This document shows, one piece after another, positions 15,521 through 24,032 of a DNA stretch of 55,407 bases. The DNA comes from Phenylobacterium sp. GTDB lineage: Bacteria > Pseudomonadota > Alphaproteobacteria > Caulobacterales > Caulobacteraceae. How positions within the stretch are numbered: position 1 is the stretch's first letter; each line of letters begins with the position of its first letter. Position numbers and translations under genes: made by a program. The stretch lies in contig NZ_JAUYAF010000075.1 of the NCBI RefSeq assembly GCF_030693625.1, forward strand, positions 1 to 55,407. Reading direction: 5' to 3'. Under the pieces are notes generated by a model that saw only the letters and a list, made by a program, of their open reading frames with translations, made no database searches and was not told the origin of the DNA.

Positions 15521-18217
15521 ATGAAATCTCGGAACAGTCATCGCGAGATCGCGCTCTGCGGCGCGGCGCTATCGGTACTCGTCATCACACTCGCCGGTGT
15601 ATCGCCGGCGCTGGCGGCGGAGGCGGCGGCGGACGCTGCGGACGCCGGCGAGGTTTCGGAATTGGTGGTCACCGCCCCGATCCGCGAAAGCCTTGAGAAG
15701 TCCCTGGCCATCCAGAAGGAAGCCGACAACGTCGTCAACGTCATCGCCGCCGACACCATCGGCCGCTTCCCCGACGCCACGGCCGCCGGCGCCCTGGCGC
15801 GCCTCCCGGGCATCGGCGTCCAGCGCGACCAGGGCCAGGAGCGCTACATCCAGATCCGCGGTGCGCCCACACGCTGGACCACCGTCGCCCTCGACGGCAT
15901 CAACGTCCTGGGCGCCGAGGACCGCATCTTCCGCTTCGACTCCGTGCCGGCGGCCCAGATCAGCCAAGTGGTGCTCAACAAGACCCTGCTGCCGGACATG
16001 CCGGCGGAATCCCTGGCCGGCCGGGTGAACATCGAGACCTTCTCGCCCATGAGCATGCCGGGCTTCCACGGCACGTTCGACGCTGGCGGCGGCTTCGTCG
16101 ATCTGGGCGACGGACCGGTGAAACAGTATTCCGGCCGCCTGTCCTGGGCCAACGACACCTGGGGCTTCAGCCTCATCGGCTCGCACTATTCGTTCGAACA
16201 ACAGACCGACAATTCCGAGCCCCGGTTCGACGCGACCGGCATCACCCAGCTGCGGATCACCAAATACATCATCACCCGGCAGACTGAATCCTACTCTGCG
16301 AAGGTCGAGTACGCTCCGAACGACGACAATCGGTTCACGTTCAGCCACCTGAAGACCGAGTTCAACGACTTCGAGGAGCGCAACCAGTACCGCTTCCAGT
16401 ACAGCAACGCCTTCTCCGGAACGCGCAACTTCCAGACCGCCGACCTGGTCGGCGTGCCGCTGGACGCCTCGTTCGAGGACGGGATCTATTCCAACGGTGT
16501 GTGGTTCACCGTGCTGCACGGCGAGCACAAGCTCTCCGACTGGAACATCGACTGGAATCTCGCCCACACCTCCACCGAGTTCAACACCCTGACGCCCACC
16601 ACCACCCAGCAGACCTCGACGGCCCTGGGGCGCCCGACGGCGGCCAACGCCCTGCTGCTGCCCTCCATGCACCTCCAGGTGAACGCCATCCCCGGTGGCG
16701 TCCCGTTCACCACCCTCCACGACACGGTCAGCGTCGGTGGGGTTCTGACCCGCGGGCCGCAGCGGACATCTTTGAACCAGCTCAGCCTCACCGAGGAGTT
16801 CGCCAGCGAATTCAGCTCGCGGCTGGAGACCGAGGCCGTCACCGCCAAGTTCGACATCAACCGGGACTGGACCAGCTTCGGCGCCGAAGCCACCTTCAGC
16901 GCCGGCTTCCAGTATGACGACCGAAGCCAAGACAACCAGAGCGTCGCTCTGGTGCGGGCGGACGGAACGGTGGCCTCCAACAACCGCTCCGGCTTCAACC
17001 TGCGCAACGTGGCCACTCAGCTCGGCCTGCCGTGGAACCCGGCGGCCTATTTGACGCCCAACGCCTGGGACACCAACTTCAACTTCGGCTTCACTGCCAA
17101 CTACATCCACAACCCCGCCTGGGCCCATCAGCAGCAGGTGCTGATGGCCGCGGCGCGGGCGGCCAATAAGGCCGGCACGGGCAATTACGCGGTCTATGAC
17201 TTCGATCCGCGCTCGGGCAATACCGTGGACGAGACTGTGGCCTCCGCCTACGCCATGAACCGGTGGAAGTGGGACCGCCACACCCTGATCGCCGGTCTCC
17301 GCGCCGAACGCACCGAGGTGTCCACCGAGGGCCTGGCCATCGCCGGGGCGGCGCTGGTTCCCCTCACCTTCACCACCGAAGAAACCCACGTCTTCCCCAG
17401 CCTGCACTACACCTTCGACTACGCCGACGATGTGAAGCTGAGGGCGGCCTTCATCAGCGGCGCGGCGCGGCCTAGCCTTGCCGACATGCGCGCCTCGGTG
17501 TCGGTCAATGACACGACGCAGACCATCAGCGGCGGCAACCCCTTCCTGAAGCCGGAGACCGCTTACGGGGTCGACCTCTCGGCCGAATGGTACTTCGCCC
17601 CGGCCTCCCTGCTGGCGGTCAGCGCCTATCACCGCGAGATCAAGGACGTGCTGTTCGACGCCTCCACCCCGGTGGTCGACAACAGCTATGACTTCGGCGG
17701 CGTCAGCCGCAACGGCTACACGTTCGACACCACCCTGAACGGGGGCAACGGTCACCTCAGCGGCGTCGAATTCGTCTACTATCAGCCCTGGACCTTCCTG
17801 CCGGGCTGGACCTCGGGCTTCGGCTTCCAGGGCAGCCTGGCCCTCACCAAGGGCGAGTTCGAGACCCCGGACGGCGCGACGGTGGAGTTCCCCGGCACGT
17901 CGGACCGGATCATCGGCGCCACCCTGTTCTACGAGAAATACGGTCTTTCGACCCGCCTCACCTACCAGTACCGCACCGACTGGCTGGACGAGGTGTTCCC
18001 CAGCGGCAGCGCGGCCAACTCCAACCTCTACTGGGATGAGACCACCCGTCTGGACCTGTCGGTCCGCTACCAGGTCAACGACACCCTGTCGCTGTTCATG
18101 GACGCCAACAACCTGACCAACGAGCTTGGCGTCCGCTACCAGGGCCAGGAAATCCGGCCCTACGAAGTCGAAAGCTTCGGTCGCAAGTTCCTCTTCGGCG
18201 TCCGCGCCAGCTTCTAA
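15521..18217 (+). CDS. TonB-dependent outer-membrane receptor 1
   Basis: Receptor of 898 residues. Signal peptide with cleavage after ALAAEA (about residue 33), a TonB box ELVVTAP, then the plug domain (NVVNVIAADTIGRFPDATAAG, LPGIGVQRDQGQ, YIQIRG). A 22-strand-type barrel follows and ends in GRKFLFGVRASF with the terminal aromatic residue. The plug resembles the large Xanthomonas/Caulobacter receptor group, which often imports plant-derived sugars or other organics. GGAGGGG lies 8 bases before the ATG. A strong intrinsic terminator follows, so it is monocistronic. The ligand is unknown; proximity to the phosphonate island is not evidence for phosphonate uptake. Confidence 0.93.
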   Translation: MKSRNSHREIALCGAALSVLVITLAGVSPALAAEAAADAADAGEVSELVVTAPIRESLEKSLAIQKEADNVVNVIAADTIGRFPDATAAGALARLPGIGVQRDQGQERYIQIRGAPTRWTTVALDGINVLGAEDRIFRFDSVPAAQISQVVLNKTLLPDMPAESLAGRVNIETFSPMSMPGFHGTFDAGGGFVDLGDGPVKQYSGRLSWANDTWGFSLIGSHYSFEQQTDNSEPRFDATGITQLRITKYIITRQTESYSAKVEYAPNDDNRFTFSHLKTEFNDFEERNQYRFQYSNAFSGTRNFQTADLVGVPLDASFEDGIYSNGVWFTVLHGEHKLSDWNIDWNLAHTSTEFNTLTPTTTQQTSTALGRPTAANALLLPSMHLQVNAIPGGVPFTTLHDTVSVGGVLTRGPQRTSLNQLSLTEEFASEFSSRLETEAVTAKFDINRDWTSFGAEATFSAGFQYDDRSQDNQSVALVRADGTVASNNRSGFNLRNVATQLGLPWNPAAYLTPNAWDTNFNFGFTANYIHNPAWAHQQQVLMAAARAANKAGTGNYAVYDFDPRSGNTVDETVASAYAMNRWKWDRHTLIAGLRAERTEVSTEGLAIAGAALVPLTFTTEETHVFPSLHYTFDYADDVKLRAAFISGAARPSLADMRASVSVNDTTQTISGGNPFLKPETAYGVDLSAEWYFAPASLLAVSAYHREIKDVLFDASTPVVDNSYDFGGVSRNGYTFDTTLNGGNGHLSGVEFVYYQPWTFLPGWTSGFGFQGSLALTKGEFETPDGATVEFPGTSDRIIGATLFYEKYGLSTRLTYQYRTDWLDEVFPSGSAANSNLYWDETTRLDLSVRYQVNDTLSLFMDANNLTNELGVRYQGQEIRPYEVESFGRKFLFGVRASF

Positions 18218-18262
18218 TCCCCACGGCCGGGCGCCCTCCGCGGCGTCCGGCTGAAGACTTCG

Positions 18263-18293
18263 CGCTCCCGCATCCCAGTGCGGGAGCGTTTTT
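18263..18293 (+). terminator. intrinsic terminator of TonB receptor 1
   Basis: Perfect 10-bp stem CGCTCCCGCA / TGCGGGAGCG around the 6-base loop TCCCAG, followed by TTTTT. It lies 46 bases after the receptor stop and just before the convergent EEP gene. Confidence 0.92.
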
Positions 18294-18300
18294 CTTTGGG

Positions 18301-18900
18301 TCAGGCCAGATCCAGTCCGACGGCGGCGTGGTCGCTGGGATACCAGCCCTCGGCGTCGGGGGTGTCGAGACCGCGGCCAGCGGCGACCTCGCGCCAGGGC
18401 CCCAGCCGGTACAGCACGCAGTGGTCGATCGCCGACAGGCCCACCGGGCCCTCGCCGATCCGCGCGCCCTGCAGGGCGCCGGGGCGCGGATTCAGCCCAT
18501 CGGCGCCGCGCAGGTGAGTCAGGTGCAGGTTGAGGATGCGCAGCGGCCGGCCCTCGACCTCCAGGTCCAGGCGCTGGGCGATGCGCTCGCCGTCGGCGGC
18601 ATGGCTGGCCAGGTCGAGGCGGTCGGCGACGCCCTGTGTGCGGGCCAGGATCGCCAGGCCCGAGGTACTGTCGAGGTCGCGGCCTTGGTGCCTGCGGACC
18701 TTGCGTCGAGCTGACGCCTCGTGAGCCACGAGTCCCAGTTCCGCCGCCAGCCCGCCGGCGGTGTCGAAACCTTCCGCGGCGAAGCACTCCTGCAGGCAGA
18801 CGACGTCAGGCGCCATTTCCCGCAATCCGTCGCCCATCAGCTGCAGGCGGCGGAGGTAGAGGCCCTCATTCTTCCAGGTGTTGAGGGTGACGATGCGCAC
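18301..18900 (-). CDS. endonuclease/exonuclease/phosphatase-fold protein missing its GD-x-N segment
   Basis: Protein of 199 residues with most EEP landmarks: VTLNTWKNEG (Asn), VVCLQECF (Glu), SGLAILAR, LNLHLTHLRG (His) and a terminal YPSDHAAVGLDL (Asp-His). The expected GD(F/L)N motif between LTHLRG and AIDHCVLY is absent and the protein is about 40 residues short of usual, as if an in-frame internal deletion had occurred. The GTG start at 18900 lies 6 bases after the phnM1 stop, so it is the last gene of the phnF-phnM1 transcript. Family members cleave phosphodiesters; this one may be inactive or altered. Confidence 0.72.
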   Translation of the reverse strand: MRIVTLNTWKNEGLYLRRLQLMGDGLREMAPDVVCLQECFAAEGFDTAGGLAAELGLVAHEASARRKVRRHQGRDLDSTSGLAILARTQGVADRLDLASHAADGERIAQRLDLEVEGRPLRILNLHLTHLRGADGLNPRPGALQGARIGEGPVGLSAIDHCVLYRLGPWREVAAGRGLDTPDAEGWYPSDHAAVGLDLA

Positions 18901-18906
18901 GAGGCG

Positions 18907-20037
18907 TCAGGCGGCGCGCTGCCCCTCGACCCAGACGCCGCGCACGACCGGCAGGCCACCGCGGGTGTTGACCCGCACCAGGTCGGCGCGCGCGCCGCTC
19001 GTGATGGTCCCGCGATCGGTGAGCTGGGCCGCGCGGGCCGGGGCCTCGGTCACGACCGCGACGGCCCGGGCCAGACTCCAGCCGAAAGGCGCGGCCGTCA
19101 GGGCGAAGGCGCACTCGATCAGGCTGCGCGGCACATAGTCGGAGGCGAAGGCGTCCAGCAGGCCGGCGTCGGCCAGTTCAGAAGCCGGGACGTTGCCCGA
19201 ATAGGAGCCGCCCCGCATCAGGTTGGGTCCGCCCATCACCACCACCATGCCGCGCTCCTTGGCGCGCCGGGCGGCCTCGATGGTCACGGGGAATTCCGAG
19301 ACGGTGGCGCCCAGGTCGGCGGCCTCGTCGACGTGCTCGACGTCTTCGTCATCGTGGCTGGCCAGGGGTATGCCCCGCGACTTGGCCAGGTCGGCCACCA
19401 GGCGGCGGTTGTTGGCGGCGTTGCGGCCCTGACGATCGCGGATGCCGGCCAGGCGCTCGTCGATGTCCTGGGCGGACATGCCGTTGGCGCTCCAGTTGGC
19501 CAGGTGCTTCTCGATGTTGCGGTACTGCCGCTGCCCCGGCGTGTGGTCCATCAGGGAGAACAGCGAGGTCAGGGGATGGCTCGCCAACTGCTCCAGCCGC
19601 GCCGGAAGGTCATCGGCCGGGGTTTCGCAGCGCCAGTGTAGGCGATGATCGGCCTTCAGCATGCCGGCGTCGCGGGCGGCCAGCAGGCCGTTGGCCAGCC
19701 GGGGCAGATTGTCGTGGTTGCGCGCTACCGACGGATTGAACGTGCCGATGCTCAGGCTGTCGAACACCGTGGTCACCCCCACCGACAGGCAGCAGCCGTC
19801 ATGGGTCACCGCCGCCGAGATGGGGTTCCAGTCGATGTTGGGCCGGGGAAAGAAGTGCTTTTCCAGATTGTCGGTGTGCAGGTCGATCACGCCCGGCATC
19901 AGGACGTCGCCCGCGAGGTCCTCCCCCACAGAGCCGCTGCGGTCCACCGCGACGATCTTGCCGTCACGCACCAGGACCGAGCCCAGGAACGAGTCGTCGG
20001 CAGTGACGACCTGGGCGTTTTTGAACGCGAACTCCAC
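18907..20037 (-). CDS. phnM: PhnM-type RPnTP diphosphatase, copy 1
   Basis: Amidohydrolase-fold protein of 376 residues. PhnM releases pyrophosphate from alpha-D-ribose 1-methylphosphonate 5-triphosphate. Metal-site motifs are intact: MPGVIDLHTDNLEKH (H54, H61), SLMDHTPGQRQY, LASHDDEDVEH and FASDYVPRSL. I place the start at GTG 20037 because GAAAGGA lies 6 bases upstream; the longer frame begins with TTG and overlaps phnF. The gene follows phnF by 23 bases. A second phnM (25569-26708) lies in the phnG operon; the two differ clearly in the region after the first metal motif, so this is an old paralogue, not a recent duplication. Confidence 0.92.
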   Translation of the reverse strand: MEFAFKNAQVVTADDSFLGSVLVRDGKIVAVDRSGSVGEDLAGDVLMPGVIDLHTDNLEKHFFPRPNIDWNPISAAVTHDGCCLSVGVTTVFDSLSIGTFNPSVARNHDNLPRLANGLLAARDAGMLKADHRLHWRCETPADDLPARLEQLASHPLTSLFSLMDHTPGQRQYRNIEKHLANWSANGMSAQDIDERLAGIRDRQGRNAANNRRLVADLAKSRGIPLASHDDEDVEHVDEAADLGATVSEFPVTIEAARRAKERGMVVVMGGPNLMRGGSYSGNVPASELADAGLLDAFASDYVPRSLIECAFALTAAPFGWSLARAVAVVTEAPARAAQLTDRGTITSGARADLVRVNTRGGLPVVRGVWVEGQRAA

Positions 20038-20060
20038 GGCGGTTCCTTTCAATCTGCGGA

Positions 20061-20768
20061 TCAAGGCCGCTCTGGGTCTGGGAAGTCGATCACCACCTCG
20101 GTCGTGGAGCGGGAAATCCCGTACTCCAGGGGCCTGCCGAGGCCGTCGATGTTGAGGTAGCGGTGCACCAGCAGCGGGACGTGCCGCGGGATGCGCAGCT
20201 GCTCGGCCTCCTCGACCGTGGGCAGCCGGGCTGAAATGGCGGTGCGCCGGCGGGTGTAGTCGGGGATGCCGGAATCGATCAGCGTCTGGGTGATCGATCC
20301 CCGCGCCCGGTACATGTCGATGAAGGTGGGAAACCGGTCGTGGCTGAAGTGGTGCTGGCTGATGCCGGTGGGCTCATCGTCGATGAACCGGCAGCGCTCC
20401 AGATAGATGATGGGCTGGCCCGGGCGCAGGCCCAACTGCGCCGCGGCCTTGGCGTCCGCCGCCCGGGTCATCAGCTTGAGGGTCTCGGTGCGCGGGATCC
20501 GTCCCCGTTCGCGGACGTGGTCGGAGAACCGCGGACGCCGCTGAAGCTGCATGGGGGTCGAGGGCCGCCGGACATAGCTGCCCCGCCCCTGGGTGGACTC
20601 CACGATCCCCTTGTCCTGCAGGTCGGACAGCGCCCGGCGGACCGTATGGCGGTTGACCATGAACTCCCGCGAGAGCTCGAACTCCGTCGGCAACTTGTCG
20701 CCGGGCGTCAGCTCGCGCGCCAGGATCCGGCGTTCCAGGGATTGTGAGATCGTGCGCCAAAGGGCCAT
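20061..20768 (-). CDS. phnF: PhnF, GntR/HutC-family regulator of the phosphonate genes
   Basis: Regulator of 235 residues. N-terminal winged helix (about residues 5-75): LPTEFELSREFMVNRHTVRRALSDLQDKGIVESTQGRGSYV in parts matches the GntR DNA-binding domain. C-terminal UTRA ligand domain includes GQPIIYLERCRFIDDEPTGIS and RRRTAISARLPTVEEAEQL. It is transcribed divergently from phnG, with about 165 bases between starts, and heads the phnF-phnM1-EEP unit. It probably represses the cluster until a phosphonate-related ligand binds. Candidate operators at 20810 and 29397 are listed separately. Confidence 0.92.
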   Translation of the reverse strand: MALWRTISQSLERRILARELTPGDKLPTEFELSREFMVNRHTVRRALSDLQDKGIVESTQGRGSYVRRPSTPMQLQRRPRFSDHVRERGRIPRTETLKLMTRAADAKAAAQLGLRPGQPIIYLERCRFIDDEPTGISQHHFSHDRFPTFIDMYRARGSITQTLIDSGIPDYTRRRTAISARLPTVEEAEQLRIPRHVPLLVHRYLNIDGLGRPLEYGISRSTTEVVIDFPDPERP

Positions 20769-20809
20769 GGCAACCTTCGTATCACTCGCCCTTATCAGTC
20801 TTGCGACAT

Positions 20810-20821
20810 CAATCTAGACAA
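20810..20821. promoter_or_regulatory. candidate PhnF operator between phnF and phnG
   Basis: CAATCTAGACAA contains ATCTAGAC, 7 of 8 matches to the GT-N-TA-N-AC core recognised by HutC-subfamily GntR regulators. It lies 42 bases upstream of phnF and 114 bases upstream of phnG, where a shared operator is expected. Confidence 0.5.
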
Positions 20822-20934
20822 GTTCTATTGACGTCAAAGAACCTTCATCATTGGTTTGTTGCCGGAAGACCTTCGCTCAACTAACACTCGACTTAAGCGA
20901 ATACAACAACCTGCTTATTTGTCGGAGGTTATCG

Positions 20935-21405
20935 ATGGCGGCCCAACCAGTTGTCGAGGCGACGCCCGAGCGGCGACGCTGGCTCTCCATCCTCGCCAAG
21001 GCGCAGCCGAAGGAAGTCCTCGCCGCCTGGGAAGGCCTGGCCTCGCCGCCGGAGTACCGGGCGCTGCGCAGCCCCGAGATCGGCATGGTCCTGGTGCGCG
21101 GCCGCATGGGCGGCTCCGGCGACGCCTTCAACCTCGGCGAGATGACCGTGACCCGCGCCGCGGTTCGGCTCGACAGCGGCGAGACCGGGATCGGCTACGT
21201 GGCCGGCCGCGATCGCAGGCATGCGGAGATCGCCGCGGCGGTGGACGCCATGATGCAGTCGGCCGACCTGCGCCCCTCCGTCGAGGGCGCCGTCATCGCC
21301 AAGCTGGCCCGGACCCAGGACGAGCGCCGCGACACCGCCGCCCGCAAGGCCGCGGCCACCAAGGTCGACTTCTTCACCATGGTTCGCACCCGGAGCCCCG
21401 GCTGA
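20935..21405 (+). CDS. phnG: PhnG, C-P lyase core complex subunit
   Basis: Subunit of 156 residues. With PhnH, PhnI and PhnJ it forms the core complex that couples phosphonate to the ribose of a nucleoside triphosphate and then breaks the C-P bond. The family-specific block RGRMGGSGDAFNLGEMTVTR is present, followed by GIGYVAGRDRRHAEIAA. The ATG at 20935 has a strong GGAGG 6 bases before it. The TGA overlaps the phnH ATG by one base (TGATG), so translation is coupled. First gene of the rightward operon; probably under PhnF control. Confidence 0.95.
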   Translation: MAAQPVVEATPERRRWLSILAKAQPKEVLAAWEGLASPPEYRALRSPEIGMVLVRGRMGGSGDAFNLGEMTVTRAAVRLDSGETGIGYVAGRDRRHAEIAAAVDAMMQSADLRPSVEGAVIAKLARTQDERRDTAARKAAATKVDFFTMVRTRSPG

Positions 21406-22019
21406 TGTCCGCCGTCCTTGATCTCGCCGATATCGCGCCGGCCTTCCCCGACCCCACGCGGGGCAGCCAGGCCGTCTTCCGCAAGGTGATGGAATGCATG
21501 GCCCGTCCGGGCGTCATTCATGACCTGGCCTTCGCCCCCGACGCGCCCCAGGGCCTGGACCGCGCCGCCGGCGCCGTCGCCCTGACCCTCTTCGACTTCG
21601 AGACCCTGATCTGGCTTGACCCGCGCCTGCGCGGTGGGCTCGCCGAGGGCTGGATCCGGTTCCATTGCGGCCCGCCGCTCACCGGGGATCCGATGGCCGC
21701 GGCCTTCGCCCTCGTGACGGACATCGCATCGGCCCCGGCGCTCACCGCCTTCAACATGGGCGACGCCAAGTACCCCGATCGCTCCACCACCCTGGTCATC
21801 CAGCTGCCGTCCCTGGAGGGCGGCCCGCAGGTCGTGCTCACCGGTCCGGGCATCAAGACCGAAATGACCCTGGCCCTCGCGGGCCTGCCCGACGGGTTCT
21901 GGGCCCAGGTCCAGGCCAACCACGAACAGTTCCAGTTCGGCGTGGACTTCATCTTCGTCGCCGGCGACCGCGTGACCGCGCTGCCGCGTTCGACGCGCAT
22001 CACCATCAAGGGAGACTGA
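21405..22019 (+). CDS. phnH: PhnH, C-P lyase core complex subunit
   Basis: Protein of 204 residues, the usual length for PhnH. Conserved features: DPTRGSQAVFRKVMECMARPG near the N-terminus, ALTLFDFETLIWLD in the middle, and VLTGPGIKTEM then LPDGFWAQVQANHEQFQFGVD toward the end. PhnH has a PLP-transferase-like fold without the cofactor lysine and binds PhnJ in the core complex. The start overlaps phnG by one base, and phnI begins one base after the stop. No unusual features. Confidence 0.95.
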   Translation: MSAVLDLADIAPAFPDPTRGSQAVFRKVMECMARPGVIHDLAFAPDAPQGLDRAAGAVALTLFDFETLIWLDPRLRGGLAEGWIRFHCGPPLTGDPMAAAFALVTDIASAPALTAFNMGDAKYPDRSTTLVIQLPSLEGGPQVVLTGPGIKTEMTLALAGLPDGFWAQVQANHEQFQFGVDFIFVAGDRVTALPRSTRITIKGD

Positions 22020-22020
22020 C

Positions 22021-23127
22021 ATGGCCTATGTGGCAGTTAAGGGCGGCGAGCGGGCGATCACCAACGCGCACCGCTGGCTCGCCGAGGATCGCCGGGGCGA
22101 CGTCGCCATCCCGGAGATCGAGACCGATCAGATCCGCGAGCAGCTCTCGCTCTCCGTCGACCGGGTGATGAGCGAGGGCTCCTGCTATGACCGCGACCTC
22201 GCGGCCCTGGCCGTCAAGCAGGCGCGCGGCGACCTGCCGGAAGCCATCTTCCTGACCCGGGCCTATCGCACCACCCTGCCCCGCTTCGGCGCCTCCCTGC
22301 CGGTGGAGACCGGTCAGATGGCCGTCCGTCGGCGGATCTCGGCGGCGTTCAAGGACATCCCCGGCGGCCAGGTGCTTGGCCCGACGTTCGACTACACCCA
22401 CCGGCTGCTGGACTTCACCCTCGCCGCCAACGGTGAGACCTCGGTGGACCGCGCCCTGGAGGCAGAGGAGCCCCAGGCCTATCCCATGGCCACCATCGCC
22501 TCGGTCTTCGCCCACGAGGACCTGCTCGAGCCCGACACCCAGACCGACGAGGCGCCCGCGCCCTTCGACCTGACGCGCGAGCCGATGGCCTTCCCGGCCG
22601 GCCGCGATCAGCGCCTGCAGGCCCTGGCCCGTGGCGACGAAGGCTTCCTGCTTTCCCTGGCCTACTCCTCGCAGCGCGGCTGGGGCTCGACCCACCCGCT
22701 CTGCGCCGAGATCCGCCTGGGCGAGGTCGCCGTGGAGTTCATTCCCGACGAATTGGGCTTCGCCATCGAGATCGGCGAGCTGACCCTGACTGAGTGCCAG
22801 ATGATCTCCACCTACGGCGGCGGCGTCGACACCGCCCCGCAGTTCGCCCGCGGCTACGGCCTGACCTTCGGCCACTGCGAGCGCAAGGCGATGTCCATGG
22901 CCATCGTCGATCGGGCCCTGCGGGACGCGGCCGCCGGCGAGGCCTCGGCCCCCTGCCAGGACGAGGAGTTCGTCCTCTACCACTCCGACAATGTGGAGGC
23001 CTCCGGCTTCGTGCAGCACTTGAAACTGCCGCACTACGTCGACTTCCAGGCCGACCTGCAACTGATCCGCCGCCAGCGCCGCGACTATGCCGAGCGCGCG
23101 GCTGCGATGAAGGAAGCCGCCGAATGA
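22021..23127 (+). CDS. phnI: PhnI, C-P lyase nucleosidase/transferase subunit
   Basis: Protein of 368 residues, slightly longer than the E. coli protein. PhnI displaces the purine base from a nucleoside triphosphate and installs the phosphonate on C1 of ribose, working with PhnG, PhnH and PhnL. Typical segments: MAYVAVKGGERAITNAHRWL at the start, RAYRTTLPRFG, RISAAFKDIPGGQ and TFDYTHRLLDF. ATG at 22021 follows AAGGGAGACTGAC, a good ribosome site. The stop overlaps the phnJ start as ATGA. Confidence 0.96.
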   Translation: MAYVAVKGGERAITNAHRWLAEDRRGDVAIPEIETDQIREQLSLSVDRVMSEGSCYDRDLAALAVKQARGDLPEAIFLTRAYRTTLPRFGASLPVETGQMAVRRRISAAFKDIPGGQVLGPTFDYTHRLLDFTLAANGETSVDRALEAEEPQAYPMATIASVFAHEDLLEPDTQTDEAPAPFDLTREPMAFPAGRDQRLQALARGDEGFLLSLAYSSQRGWGSTHPLCAEIRLGEVAVEFIPDELGFAIEIGELTLTECQMISTYGGGVDTAPQFARGYGLTFGHCERKAMSMAIVDRALRDAAAGEASAPCQDEEFVLYHSDNVEASGFVQHLKLPHYVDFQADLQLIRRQRRDYAERAAAMKEAAE

Positions 23128-24032
23128 CCGCGCGTCCCAATGAGCCCGAGCGCTACTACAACTACGCCTACCTGGATGAGCAGACCAAGCGGATGATCCG
23201 CCGCGCGATCCTGAAGGCCCTGGCCATCCCCGGATACCAGGCGCCCTTCGGGTCCCGCGAAATGCCGGTGCCCTATGGCTGGGGCACGGGCGGCATCCAG
23301 CTGACCGCGGCGATCATCGGTCCTGACGATGTCTACAAGTGCATCGACCAGGGCGCCGACGACACTACCAACGCCGTCTCGATCCGCCGCTTCTTCGCCC
23401 AGGTGGCCGACGTGGCCACCACCGAGGAGACCGGCGAGGCGACCATCATCCAGACCCGCCACCGCATCCCGGAAAAGGGTCTTACCGAGGGCCAGGTCCT
23501 GGTCTTCCAGGTGCCGCAGCCCGAGCCGCTGCGCGGCCTGGAAGCCCGCGAGACGGAGACCCGCGCCATGCACGCCTATGAGGAATACGGCCTGCAGTAC
23601 GTCTCCCTCTACGAGAGCGTCGCCGCCCACGGCTACATCGCCTCGACGGTGGGTTATCCCACCATGATCGAGGAGCGCTACCTGATGAGCCCCTCGCCCA
23701 TCCCCAAGTTCGACAATCCCAAGCTGGGCCAGAACCCGGCCATCCTGCTGTTCGGCGCCGGGCGCGAGAAGCGCATCTACGCCGTGCCGCCCTACACCAA
23801 CGTCCGCAGCCTGGACTTCGAGGATCACCCCTTCGAGACCCAGACCTGGGAAGAGGACTGCGCCCTCTGCGGCGCGCAGGAGAGCTACCTCGACGAGGTG
23901 GTCCTGGATGACTCCGGCGAGCGGATGTTCGTCTGCTCCGACAGCAACTTCTGCGCTGAACGCCGCGCCGCCGGCCACGCCGGCCCGATGGCGGGCCACC
24001 AGCTCGCCGCCCTCGACAAGGAGCCGGCGTGA
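23124..24032 (+). CDS. phnJ: PhnJ, radical-SAM C-P lyase
   Basis: Catalytic subunit of 302 residues that cleaves the carbon-phosphorus bond, giving the alkane and 5-phosphoribosyl 1,2-cyclic phosphate. The unusual C-terminal cluster-binding pattern C-x2-C-x21-C-x5-C is intact (C246, C249, C271, C277); three ligate the 4Fe-4S cluster and the last is the catalytic thiyl cysteine by analogy with E. coli C272. Other landmarks are YAYLDEQTKRMIRRAILKA and the glycine-rich VPYGWGTGGIQ. It starts inside the phnI stop (ATGA) and ends at the phnK start (TGATG). Confidence 0.97.
   Translation: MTARPNEPERYYNYAYLDEQTKRMIRRAILKALAIPGYQAPFGSREMPVPYGWGTGGIQLTAAIIGPDDVYKCIDQGADDTTNAVSIRRFFAQVADVATTEETGEATIIQTRHRIPEKGLTEGQVLVFQVPQPEPLRGLEARETETRAMHAYEEYGLQYVSLYESVAAHGYIASTVGYPTMIEERYLMSPSPIPKFDNPKLGQNPAILLFGAGREKRIYAVPPYTNVRSLDFEDHPFETQTWEEDCALCGAQESYLDEVVLDDSGERMFVCSDSNFCAERRAAGHAGPMAGHQLAALDKEPA

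Noticed and set aside
15569..18787. Antisense open frame of 1072 codons over TonB receptor 1
   Set aside because: It is the reverse-strand shadow of a clear receptor gene; its composition is Gly/Arg/Val-rich without motifs, as expected in GC-rich DNA.
18721..19641. Plus-strand open frame of 306 codons over phnM copy 1
   Set aside because: Shadow of phnM; His/Gly/Ala-rich composition without motifs.
20822..20934. Pho box upstream of phnG
   Set aside because: I looked for CTGTCAT-N4-CTGTCA on both strands and found no acceptable match.
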